NCBI GenBank assembly: GCA_014281115.1
Contig: JACONQ010000015.1
Location: 248,001-312,000 of the forward strand
Direction of reading: 5' to 3'
Length of the DNA: 64,000 nt
From: Laburnicola sp. R22_1
Taxonomy: Eukaryota > Ascomycota > Dothideomycetes > Pleosporales > Didymosphaeriaceae
Made by a program: the position numbers and the translations under genes. Shown piece after piece: positions 52,389 to 62,720 of the stretch. The notes beneath the pieces are model-generated. The model did not search any database and had not been told where the DNA came from. It saw only the letters and a program-made list of their open reading frames with translations. How positions within the stretch are numbered: position 1 is the first letter of the stretch; each line of letters begins with the position of its first letter.

Positions 52389-54150
52389 AAGAAATCCTTT
52401 ATAACACATAGTATAATCACTATGTTACTACACTTAAAGCGAACTAGCTAAGCGACAAATTTTTAATAGCAGACCTTAAGTGGCTTGCGCACTAAGGCGA
52501 AGCTAAACTTAAAGCTGCTAGCAAGTACAACGCCTTTACGGGACAATTTAAGCCAGACTAATTAATCTAGTATAGCTTGGAAATGAGATAGTTACTTGCC
52601 ACCTATCAGCTTTAGGCTTAATATTGCTTTTCTTAAGGCCTATTTTTAGAGACAGCACTAGATTTAGTAACTAGGACTGTTATAAAGTCTAAAGAAGACC
52701 CTAAATAAAAGGTTCTTGTTTAGGCTTTATGCGAGCGCGCTAACATGTTTAAATAAGCTTTTACTATACTTAAGATAACAACACCTCACACTATAGGGTA
52801 CGCAGTCTTAGAAGATTTCTACTCCTAGTCTAATGTTGCCAATTACGCAGCTATTAGATAAGGCTTATTTAGCCCTAAGAAAGTTCTCCCCTCTATTAAA
52901 GATAGTTATAATCCGCAGCACCGCACTTAAGTTCCCTTAAAACCCCCTACCCTAGGAACGCCTAATCTACCACATGGTTTACGCCGCCCTTAGGCGGCTA
53001 AGCGGAGCTCATCCTGCCCTACCGCGCCCTAACGTGCACTATGATATTCGCCCCAGCTTATAGTGCCTACTCCACAATAGGACAACACTCTTTACTACTT
53101 TCTAGTTCTAGGACACGTACAAACTAAGCTTGCCAACAGCGCCTAGATTAACGTGCCCTAGGGCAGATACACTTCAGCCGCCCTATCTAGTGTGTCTAAG
53201 CCAGGACGCTCCGCGAAGCTACCTAACGTTAACAAGTACTATAGAAAAGGTTAACTTGGCCCTAGTATTAAAGATTAGCTAAAGAATATGCGCAATAAGA
53301 TCCACGTAAATGCAGACTATTATTAAGGTGATAATAATAAGGAAGATTAAGACAACCTTGCGGAAGCCATTCTTAGCCGCCTTAGAGGCGCGCCTTAAGA
53401 GGCAGCGCGAAATTAGCGTTAGACAAATTAGGCCCTCTAAGAAGATTATAGACCTAAAGCACTCTTTAAATTTCTAGAAGAGACTTATTGCGATCCCTTT
53501 ACTCCCTAATAGGCACGCAAGAAGTTTTATAAGCTTTTTCTCTCTAATAGGATAGACACCTAGATGTTCCTATAGGCTTTTAAGAGCCTAGCTAGGAAAG
53601 GTAGACTAGACGTAAAGACCTAAAAGGACAAATTACAACTTAAATTAACTAGAAGTCTTAAGTTAATACTCTAGCGAGAGATAGAAGACCCTAACATTGA
53701 CTACCCAGCAATTAAACGCTAAATAACCGCAGCCAGCCGCACTCTTTAAGACAACAACGCGACAACCCCTTTCCAGGCGCACATAAGGACTCCTTTCTAG
53801 GTATCACCCTCTAGATTATAGCTCTTATACGCGGCCTCTGTTAAATTAGCACCCTACTCTAAACCTGCTACTAATAATTAACCCGCTGTTCCCTTCTCTA
53901 CCCTCTATAATTAGACTAGGGTGTGGTGTGTCTAGAACTACGCCTGTTTTAAGTGTGGCAAAGTAGGAAATAAACACTTGCGCTGCTGCCCCTACACTAA
54001 GAAGACAGCTATATAAGCGAATGTGGACATAGTAGACAATCTAGATTTGGATAAACTTAGTATCACCTACTACTCTAATTTAAAGGCAGGCAATTTGTTG
54101 GATAACAAGGCTTTAAATGCGCGCTACTAGACCACCCTAATCTAGTAGCT
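52389..54150 (+). pseudogene. Broken Gag of G4 (continuation)
   Basis: After the pogo E insertion the gag frame continues (SDKFLIADLKWLAH, LKAASKYNAFTGQFKPD) with frequent TAG/TAA. At about 53,950 a zinc-knuckle-like CFKCGKVGNKHLRCC is visible, the usual end of Gag. Pro/Thr/Arg-rich linker before it. Confidence 0.7.
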
Positions 54151-56078
54151 TACATAGGGGCCACCAAACTAATTAATCTAGACAAACTGTAGTTCTAATC
54201 ACGAAACGCAAATGCCAAGCCAAAATCGTCGCCCGCAGGCGGCAAAATAGTGAGGGTCCCCAAGCTATTTGGAGGCTCCTAACTAGTCCTACCGGTACAA
54301 ATTGTATTCTAAGGATTGGCTCTTAGGTTGCGAGCCTTAATGGACACTAGTGCTAGCGCTTATAACCTTGTCGCTTTAAGGTATATAAAGGCGGTACGAA
54401 AACAGCTCAAAGCCAAACTCCTCCGCCTAAAGACACTAATCCCCCTTAAGAACTTTGCAGGGAAGAGAAGCGCGAAAGTAGACACCTATTTCACAGCCCA
54501 GCTTAACATTAACGGACGCAGCTTCACTATATAGTTTGTTTTCTATAACATAGGAGACCACAATCTTATTATTAGTAGGAAATTTTTTAAGCAAGCCAAT
54601 TGCCTAGTTAACGCTTAGGACCGCCGCCTTCATTAGAAAGATAACAAGAATCTAACCTTTGCCAGCAACCTCGTCCTACCGCGGACTTCCCCCCCACCCG
54701 ACCCTTCCCACCAGGACGACGCCACTTAACGGGACAGCCTACTCGAAAAACAGAACCATACCCACCAAAAGACTCGCTTATTAAAAGCCGACTAGAGCGT
54801 CTTTAAGGAAATCTCTGTCCAGCTTCCTAACCCCACTATCTTGATTATTAGAACGTACTCAAAGGCTTACCAAAAACTGAGCTGTAAGGACGACTTCGAC
54901 AGAGATAGTAGCGTAGAGGCTATAGAGCTGTCTTCCTTAGACAAAGAGCTATCTAACAACAAGTCGCCTATTAGTCACCCCATCCCCACTATCTAAGGAA
55001 GCCACCAGCAAGACTAGCCCCTAGGAATTATGCGGCAGGATCTGGGTATCACCCCTAGCCCTAGACCTAGAGACTGTGATCCTACTAGAGAAGCTAATCT
55101 AAGGATTAGACAGCTCTTGCAGGAATTAACTATTTAATTAGAACCACCCTAGCTAGAACAACCTAGGATAGCTTCCTTCCGCCCCACCAAATTACTAACA
55201 CAGAAGGAGAACTTGCGGAAGATGAACAATAAATTGCGTTTGGCAGACCCACCAGCCCTATAGGATCTAGCCGACCTCCCAGAACTTATTTAGGCGCCAA
55301 CGCGGGAACAATTGTACGCTGCCAGCTTTGACGTTAACATAGTGACCGCCGCAGCCTTCGCTTTAAACAGCAACCACAAGTCCAACGCGATCATGGGTTG
55401 TACTAGCCCCTACAAGCTGGCTAAACTCATTAAGGACCGCAAGAGCAAGATGCACGACCCAGAAAACAAGTCCCAAGCCAACCTACTCGCCAAAATGGAA
55501 CAAGCGCTCCCCTGGCCAAGATACACTAGAGCAAAGCCCGCCTATTTTTTAAAATCGGATTTTAACGCCCTCCCGCCTTACTAAAAGGGCGTTGATTACT
55601 ATATTAACCTTACTAAAGACCCGTCTACGCTTACTATCTTGCCTTTATATAGCATATTCTTAGAGCACCTTAAACTTCTTAAAGCCTATATTAATAACTA
55701 TATTAAGCGCGGGTTTATCGTCTCTAGTAATGCCAGCTTCGCTTCGCCAGTGTTGTTTGCCAAAAAGCTAGGTGGAGGTTGGCGCTTTTGCGTCGATTAC
55801 CGCCGGCTTAATACTATTACTAAAAAGGATATTATAGCAATCCCACTTATTAAGAAGACACTTATGCGCCTCTCTAGAGTAAGACTTTTTACTAAGCTTA
55901 ATATTCGCTAAGCATTTTACTAAATCTGGCTCACTCTAGAGACTAAAGCGCTAACTACTTTTTAAACCCAGTATAGAAACTACAAGTATAGGGTCTTACC
56001 CTTTAGTCTCTATAATAGTCCTGCCACCTTTCAACAGTTTATTAATAGCGTTCTGGGCGATTATCTAGACGACTTCTG
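54151..56078 (+). pseudogene. G4 protease and first half of RT
   Basis: Protease fragment at 54,316-54,534 with ALMDTSASAYNLVALRYI (D-T-S/A active site) and KVDTYFTAQLNINGRSF. A long linker to about 55,640. RT at 55,639-56,078: YIKRGFIVSSNASFASPVLF, WRFCVDYRRLN, VRLFTKLNI (catalytic Asp of the first RT motif read as Asn) and the FQQFINSVLGDYLDDFC block. Tc1-like b interrupts right after DDFC. Frames of 70-90 codons survive, so this part escaped the heaviest mutation. Confidence 0.75.
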
Positions 56079-56080
56079 TA

Positions 56081-57373
56081 TAGTGCTAAGCCAAAAGTCT
56101 GTTCCCCCAACACGCTAACGCGCGTACACCAACACCAACACCCTATTTTCAACACTACATTACTTCACTAATATGAGCTCTTTTGGTGTAAAAATTTTAG
56201 GAAATTGTCGCAACGGGATTTAATTATCGCAAGTGTGAGGCGGGCGCGTTATTGCGAATGGCTGAGGAGTTTCTATCTAGCAACGGGATTTAACAAAACA
56301 CTTTAGAGATATGGAGAATAACACCACAATTAATCGCGGCCTTAATTAGGGTGTCCCTAGGCGCTTAATACACATGACAAGCGTGTACTCTATTAAGAGA
56401 CACAAAAAAACCCGAGGATTAAATACCCAGCCCTCCTCTGTAAGGCCTCCCTCCGCCGCATCTCTTAAACAACTGCATATCGCGCATTAAAGGCAGAGAG
56501 TCTAACTAACTTCTAGGTAGCGCGGAAGCCCAAGATCACTTGCGCGGTGGCCTAGGAGAGGCGTTAATTCGAATAGGAATATCGCAATTAGGATTGGCGT
56601 GGACAGCCCTTCTGGTTCTTAAATAAGTGCTCTATTTAAAGACGCTTCAGCGGCACATCTACATAGGTTTTTCGCCTCCCACACAAGAAATAGAGATATG
56701 AGATAATAGAGGAGACAGTTATATCAAGATCTCGCGCGGCAATAGTGTGGGCGAGTATCTAGCTTGATTGGAGAGGGCGGGTTCGGCAGAGTCCCTTAGT
56801 GATTATGCCTAGGGACCCAGCAGCTCGTTGCAAAGGATACAGCGCATGGAGTTATATTAAAGCTCTACGCAAAGGACTCCTCTGTAATTATTACATAGGA
56901 GATATCTATATACACAACAACGCGCCTATCTATAGGGCGCAATAGTCGCTCGATTTTTTAGCAGAATACGGCATATAACTAATTAAGTGGCCGTGTTATT
57001 CCCCCAACATCAACCCTATCGAACATCTCTAGTGGTCCCTTAAGAGAGAACTCCATAAGTGTTACCCTAATATGGGCGACCTTGGCGATAGTGATGAGGA
57101 CTTTGAGACCTTCTGCGCGGCGTTGAAAGATTGCTAGCGTAGGATCCCTAATTCGCTAATTCGCAAGCTTATACTTAGTATGCCGCGCCGCCTACTTGCT
57201 CTCTGGCGTGCGCGCGGGTATTAAACAAAATATTAATCAAATAATTATTTCTATATCAATTATTAACTCTCTGGGAGCGATATTGGGGGTGTCGGAGCGC
57301 TCTGCGCGACGGGGTGGTGATGATGGCGGACCTCGCTTACTCCTACAGGGAACAGACTTTTGGCTTAGTACTG
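56081..57373 (+). mobile_element. Tc1-like transposon b, inserted in the RT of G4
   Basis: 1,293 bp, 26-bp terminal inverted repeats (56081-56106, 57348-57373; AGTGCTAAGCCAAAAGTCTG), TA at 56079-56080 and 57374-57375. Removing it joins DDFC to TTYINNILIFS, a normal RT sequence, which confirms the borders. Confidence 0.9.
56200..57232 (+). pseudogene. Broken Tc1-like transposase (DDE_3) of element b
   Basis: Readable pieces: an N-terminal HTH-like segment; WLDWRGRVRQSPLVIMPRDP and KGYSAWSYIKALRKGLL; IYIHNNAPIYRAQ (second catalytic Asp read as Asn); YSPNINPIEHL (SPD read as SPN); then LKRELHKCYPNMGD and PNSLIRKLILSMPRRL. This is the typical fungal Tc1-like order. Several stops, and frame changes in the N-terminal half. 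GCAACGGGATTTAA occurs twice (about 56,210 and 56,280). Confidence 0.78.
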
Positions 57374-57375
57374 TA

Positions 57376-59800
57376 CTACATATATTAACAACATCCTTAT
57401 CTTTTCTAAGAATCCCCTAGAACACGAAGAACACGTTCGCAAGGTCCTACTCTGCTTAAGAGACGCTAATCTCTAAGCTAATCTTAAGAAATGCGAATTT
57501 GCCGTAACAGAAACTAAGTTCTTAGGATATATTATTAGCACTAAAGGAATCTATAAGGACCCCACAAAGACCGCTGCAGTTCGGGAATAAAAAGAGCCCA
57601 CAACACTTAAGGCATTATAGAGCTTTTTAGGCTTCTGCAACTACTACTGCTCCTTTCTTCCTTACTATAGGTGGGTTGTTCGCCCCCTAATTAAGCTGCT
57701 AAAAAATGGTGCCTTCTACACCTTTAGAGACTAGGAACGTGCCGCCTTTAAAGCCGCTAAGCAACTCGTAGCCAGCAACGTCCTAGTCTTATAGTACTCC
57801 CTATTTCGAATCACTCGCATAGAAACTAACTCTAGTAATAGTGTTAATGCGGGCTCTCTTAGTTAACTGCAATCTAATAGTACCTAGCGCCCAGTTATAT
57901 AGTACTCCAAATTATTAAAGCCTACTAAGTTAAATTACAATATTCACAATAAGGAAATATTAGTAGTTATGTGGGGCCTTTTAGAATAGAGAGCGCAACT
58001 AATTGGCCTCCAAACTGCCGAGCCCTTTAATATTATTACTAATTATTAGGCCCTTAAGTACTTTAGCACCAAACGCGAGCTCTCTCTATAGTAAGCCTAT
58101 TAGTCTAAAAAGCTGTCCAAATACCATTATCAAATCACGTACTAACCAGGCACCGCAAATATTATAGCTAATGCGCTATCTAGGAAATAGGACAAGCTAA
58201 AGTTGTAGAAGAAGAAGGATTAAGAGGCTCGCACCTAGTTTTTTCTCTTGCAACCACTAGATACCGCTAAAGCAGCCCTTAGGGCTGTCACAATTGCAGA
58301 GCAGGAGAAAGGAAAAGTCAATATAAGCCCTAAAGAAGCCCATCCTTATATGCTTATTAATCGCCTGCTGCATGCTAATCGAACACACAAGGTGCTCGAA
58401 TCGCTTTAAGAAGCTACCTATTCCAGATTACTAGGTTTCGCCCTTACCCCTTTAGGGTTGCTTCTCTACAAAGACCGCCTGGTAGTTCCCTCTGTAGAGT
58501 TTCTTTAGACGCATCTAATTTAAACAATATATGCTTATTAGGTTACTACCTATCTAGGTCCACAAAAAACTCTCTGGCTTTTACACTAGTTATATTACTA
58601 AAAGGGCATAAATGCTAATATTAATAGGTATATCTCTAATTGCAAAGACTACTAGTGGAGCAAGCCCCTACTAGACAAAAAGCCAGACTTATTACACCCG
58701 CTTTCCATCCCTAAAAATGTCTGGCAAGATGTCTTGATTGATTTTAAATTATTCCCTAAGGATAAGAAAGGGTACAACAACGCGATGGTATCTTGTTACT
58801 GCCTATTTAAGCGTGCCTTTTCTATGCCCTAATGCAAGACAGTCACAGCTAAATAAGCCGCCGATCTCTACTATTAGTACATATTTAGAGTCTTTGGCCC
58901 CCCTTAATTAATTGTCTCCAACCGCAGCCCCTAGTTTATTTCCGCTTTCCTAGCTGCTTTATATAAGCTTATAGGTATTAAGTAACTTCTCTCTATAGCG
59001 CGGCATTCGCAAATTAATAGCTAAACTAAGATTATGAATTAGTATCTTAACTAGCGTCTGCGTCTATTTATTAACTTTTATTAAGATAACTAGTCGGATT
59101 TGCTGCCTAGTATGGACTGGGCCCAAGCGATACTGCCCTATAACAGCACTAGAGTTTCGCCTTTTAAGATTGAGTTCGAGCATCAGCCGTACTTTCACTA
59201 GGACTAGCGCGAGCGTACCTAACTAGTTACCAAATCTCTAGACAACGTTACTTTAGAAAAGGCTAAGGTGTGGGTTAAGGCCTGTGCCAAAGCCTACGAA
59301 TTCATCTGTGACACCGCCTACGCCAACATGTCTACTGCCCAGAAAATGCAATTAGAGCAGGCTAACAAACACAGACGAGCCGTTAATTTCGACGTTAGGG
59401 ACTAGGTCTTTGTCACCCTAAAGGGATTCATTACTAAACGCCTGTTAGTCAAGTTGGATTATTAAATAAAAGGACCATACCTAATTGTAGGCAAGAAAGG
59501 CCACTTATTTATACTCAAACTCCTATAATACATAAGAGTTTACCTAGTGTTCCACGCTAATAGGCTTTAAAGGGATCCAAATAATTCCTTACTAGGTTAA
59601 TTACAACCTCTGAAACCACCTATTAAGGTGGACAGAGTCCCCAAGTGGCCAGTTTCTCGCATTCTTAACAGCAAAGTAGACCGCAGAACACTAAAGTACT
59701 AGGCAGCGTGGGAAGGGCATAACTCCGACCTAACCTACTACCCTGCCAACAACTTCGTCAACTCTCCCCTGCTAATTAAAGCTTACTATTAAGAGTACTC
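57376..59800 (+). pseudogene. G4 Pol continued: RT active site, RNase H, integrase, chromodomain
   Basis: Begins at the RT catalytic block, read YINNILIF where YLDDILIF is expected: both Asp are now Asn. RNase H about 57,820-58,190 (IETNSSN, HNKEILVVMWGLLE, ALKYFSTKRELS). Integrase about 58,300-59,300: VLIDFKLFP, IVSNRSP and NSQTKIMN, in which second and third catalytic positions (Asp, Glu) have become Asn and Lys. GPY/F remnant IKGPYLIVGKKG at about 59,465. Chromodomain about 59,640-59,790: WPVSRILNSKVDRRTLKY*AAWEGHNSDLTYYPANNF. Every loss of an acidic residue is a G-to-A change. Confidence 0.8.
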
Positions 59801-60488
59801 CGAGCGAGCCAGTTTACTAAAACAGTTGCCTATTTAGCTGGACGCTGCCCTCTAAGACACCTTTCTAGAGCCTATTCCTAAAGACAATATGCCCGCAAAG
59901 ACAGGGTTGAAGCGCCGCATTAGGCGTGCTTAGCTAGGTGCCTGTCGCTTTTTAACACCTGCACGCCCTTAGGCTCGCGCGCGTAACTAGATACCTATCG
60001 CTTTTTAGTACCCTCACCCCCGAACGTCCCCACTACCGCCGGCAGCCCCCGTGGCTTTAGGAGCCGCCCTGCCCTAATTAAGAACCGCATGGTTGGGTCA
60101 ACACGTTTTTCAAAACGCTCTCCTATAGTACTAGGGAACCTTATGCAACACAATTGCGCCAGCGCGCAACAAACTAACTAGAAAATTTTTAGCTAACTGC
60201 GTTTTTGTATGGCGTTGGAGCTGAGAATGCGCTCTGTTAGTGAAACGCCGAACGCTAAGATGTGGTTTCTACCGCGTTTTTTCCACTAATCCACTAATTC
60301 ACCCCTAACAACTTTCCTTAATATCTCCACTAAATGGCACCCAAATTGAAAACCGAGGCCACCGCTGGAACCGTAGGGGCCTGTTGCCCCTACTCTAGCC
60401 CTCTTCGGCCCTAAAATAGTGCTGGTTACATTGAAAATCCGCCAAAACACACTATTTTCACGTACTTTCCTTCCTATTTTTAGGCCTT
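59801..60488. other. 3' untranslated region of G4
   Basis: A basic/proline-rich C-terminal tail may continue to about 60,100. After that no frame is recognised. The part 60,110-60,480 is more GC-balanced than the surroundings and has no match elsewhere in the window that I can see. Confidence 0.45.
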
Positions 60489-60498
60489 AAAAGGGAGG
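60489..60498 (+). other. Polypurine tract of G4
   Basis: AAAAGGGAGG, three bases before the 3' LTR at 60502. Confidence 0.7.
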
Positions 60499-60501
60499 TT
60501 A

Positions 60502-60779
60502 TGTAACGGTTTGTGGCTGCCTCCCTGCTAGTCATTCACCATTACCTTTCCTTTCACACCCTAATAGCGCCTTTTACCTTATAGAAGGCGCCTTTTCTAG
60601 TTAGTGTTAGCGCGTGGTTTGCGTGGGCCTGTGCCCTACGCCGCCCACTATATAAGTAAGGGCCCCCCAGTTCTCTTTCTTATCCCCCATCTTAGTATAG
60701 TCTCAATTCAGTTATCTCTTTTAACCATACTAGCTGTTCCCGAGAGGTTTGCCCTGTAAGGCCGTGTACCGCCCTTATA
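60502..60779 (+). repeat. 3' LTR of G4
   Basis: 278 bp, less mutated than the left copy (TGTAACGGTTTGTGGCTGCC at the start). Ends CGCCCTTATA, followed by GTAAT. Confidence 0.88.
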
Positions 60780-60784
60780 GTAAT

Positions 60785-62720
60785 CTTAGAAGATGGCAGC
60801 AAAATTAGATAGGGAGCTGTAATGCAGTAACGTAAACTAGATAGTCTTCTTTATTTAGTATAGTTTAAATTAAGTGTTTGGTTTTAGAGTAAATATAACT
60901 AGAATTTAGGGAAGTATAAGTGTAAAGCTCTTCTTCTTACGCTTAAAAAGTTTTAACTCTAAATCTATAAAATACACTTTATTATAGAAACTAACTCTTA
61001 TACCTTAATTGCCTAGCTAAATTGTAGCGCAACTAACTTACTAGGGGCTTTAATAATTCGCTAGTTGGCACTTCTAACACTCTAGAAGTTTAATATTTGC
61101 CACGTCTTAGGGCGTAAGAAAGTGGTTACTAATACGCTCTTAAGATATAGATAGCAAAAGGGTTAGGTTCCTCCTAAATAGCCAGAAGAAGATATTAAGA
61201 ACTTTATTAAGAAGTATTTGGGGCATATTAGCATTATATTCTTTGCTATAGGTAAGAAGGCTAAAGTAAAAATAGAATATGCGAAGCCTACTATAAATAA
61301 CCTGCCTAAAATTTTCTTTAACCTATACACTAAACACTTTTATAATATTGCAATCTAGCTTATAACTCTAACTATGCCTAAAGGCCTATTTAAGAAAAAC
61401 TAAAGGCATATTAGGCTATAAGCTTAGAAGTATAGAATTGTGAAAAGCATACTATAGTAATAAACTATGGGAAATAGGCCGCTGCGCAGAGTTGTGGACA
61501 ACTTAGTCTAATAGGTAGATATTCTGCAACAACTCTATAAGAAATTAGGCTATTAAGGATAAGAAAGCACCTAGAAGAAGATTATAGCATATTACTACTA
61601 GTTAAATCTATATTAGAGTATTAAGGAATATGTTAAGACTTACGCTAAATATTAGGCGTATTTTACTAGAAGGGTAGTAGAGAAGCTGCACTCTATATAG
61701 AGAACAAATATAATCTAGAAATAAATTATAGTAGATGTAGTGTATATGCCTAGAAGCAAAAAAGAAAAGAAATTTATAGTTATTACTAGGGACTATACCT
61801 CTAGATAGCCTAAAGCAAAAGCACTTACTAATGCTAACTTAGCTATAGTTGTCTAGTTCTTAGAAGAATCCGTCTTTAGTAGGTAGGGCATCCCTTTTCG
61901 CCTATTAGTAGACGGAGGACTAGAGAATAGAGGCTTAGTAGAGGACTTAGCTAAATAGTTTAGTATCTAATAAGTGGTATCTAGTGCTTATTACTCATAA
62001 GGATAAGGTCTAGTAGAAAGAGGCCACTAAGAGCTTGTCGGCGCACTATAGAAGATAAAGAATAACTAGGTCTAGAACCTACTCAAAGCTCTATGGGCTA
62101 ATTAGGTTATAGTAAAGCGATCTATAGGCAAAATACTAGCCTTTCTAATTTATAGAAGAGAATATATTCTTTTTATTAAACTTTATATTCTAATATAGTA
62201 GACATTTCTATAGGAATAGGTTTATACTACTAAAGAACTTTTAGCTATTAGAGTAGAGTAGTTTAAAAAGTGTAATTATTGCCTCTAAGAAGCTATTAAC
62301 TAAACTATCTAACTGCGCGAATAAGGAAAGAAATAGTTTAATAATTAGTGTACTCTTAGGATAGAGCCACTATAATAAGGCAATCTAGTGTTAGTATATA
62401 ATACTTTTTAGGCTAGTAATATAAGTCGTAAAGTTAAGCTCGCTAGAAGATACTAAGGCCCCTTTAGAATTAGGGCCATGCTACTACACAGTAAAAGATA
62501 GTATATACTTAAGAAGCTTAATAAAATATTCTTTTATAATAAAACGCTAGGTAATTATATTGTTTAATTTTATCTGCGCATAATAATAAATCTTAACATA
62601 ATACTAGAACCTAATATTATAGACACTAATAACCTCTTAGAAGAAATTACTAATCTCTTAGAGGAAATTAATCTTACAGACCTTAATAAAGTTACATAGA
62701 GGCCTAAGCCTAAATATTTT
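60785..62720 (+). pseudogene. Broken RNase H-integrase of G5-B after the G4 insertion
   Basis: Continues the G5-B frame. RNase H remains are poorly readable (60,785-61,450). The integrase core about 61,735-62,450 reads VVDVVYMPRSKKEKKFIVITRDY, FRLLVDGGLENRGLVEDL, SSAYYS*GQGLVERGH and ALWANQVIVKRSIG; the catalytic acidic positions in these blocks are still recognisable. A C-terminal segment with KLARRY*GPFRI near 62,440 fits the GPY/F-like module. TAG at many Trp/Gln positions. The same protein segment is present, inverted, in copy A from 33,800 down. Confidence 0.75.

Larger units (their letters stand above)
47783..60779 (+). mobile_element. Ty3/gypsy chromovirus G4 (plus strand) carrying three DNA-transposon insertions
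   Basis: Two 278-bp LTRs (47783-48060 and 60502-60779) with the target duplication GTAAT (47778-47782, 60780-60784). Gag, protease, RT, RNase H, integrase, chromodomain and a polypurine tract are identifiable. Insertions: Tc1-like a (49009-50536), pogo E (50566-52386) and Tc1-like b (56081-57373), each with TA duplications. Without them the element is about 8.3 kb. LTRs differ by C/T and G/A changes, concentrated in the left copy. The middle part (54,200-55,600) is less mutated than the rest. Confidence 0.88.
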
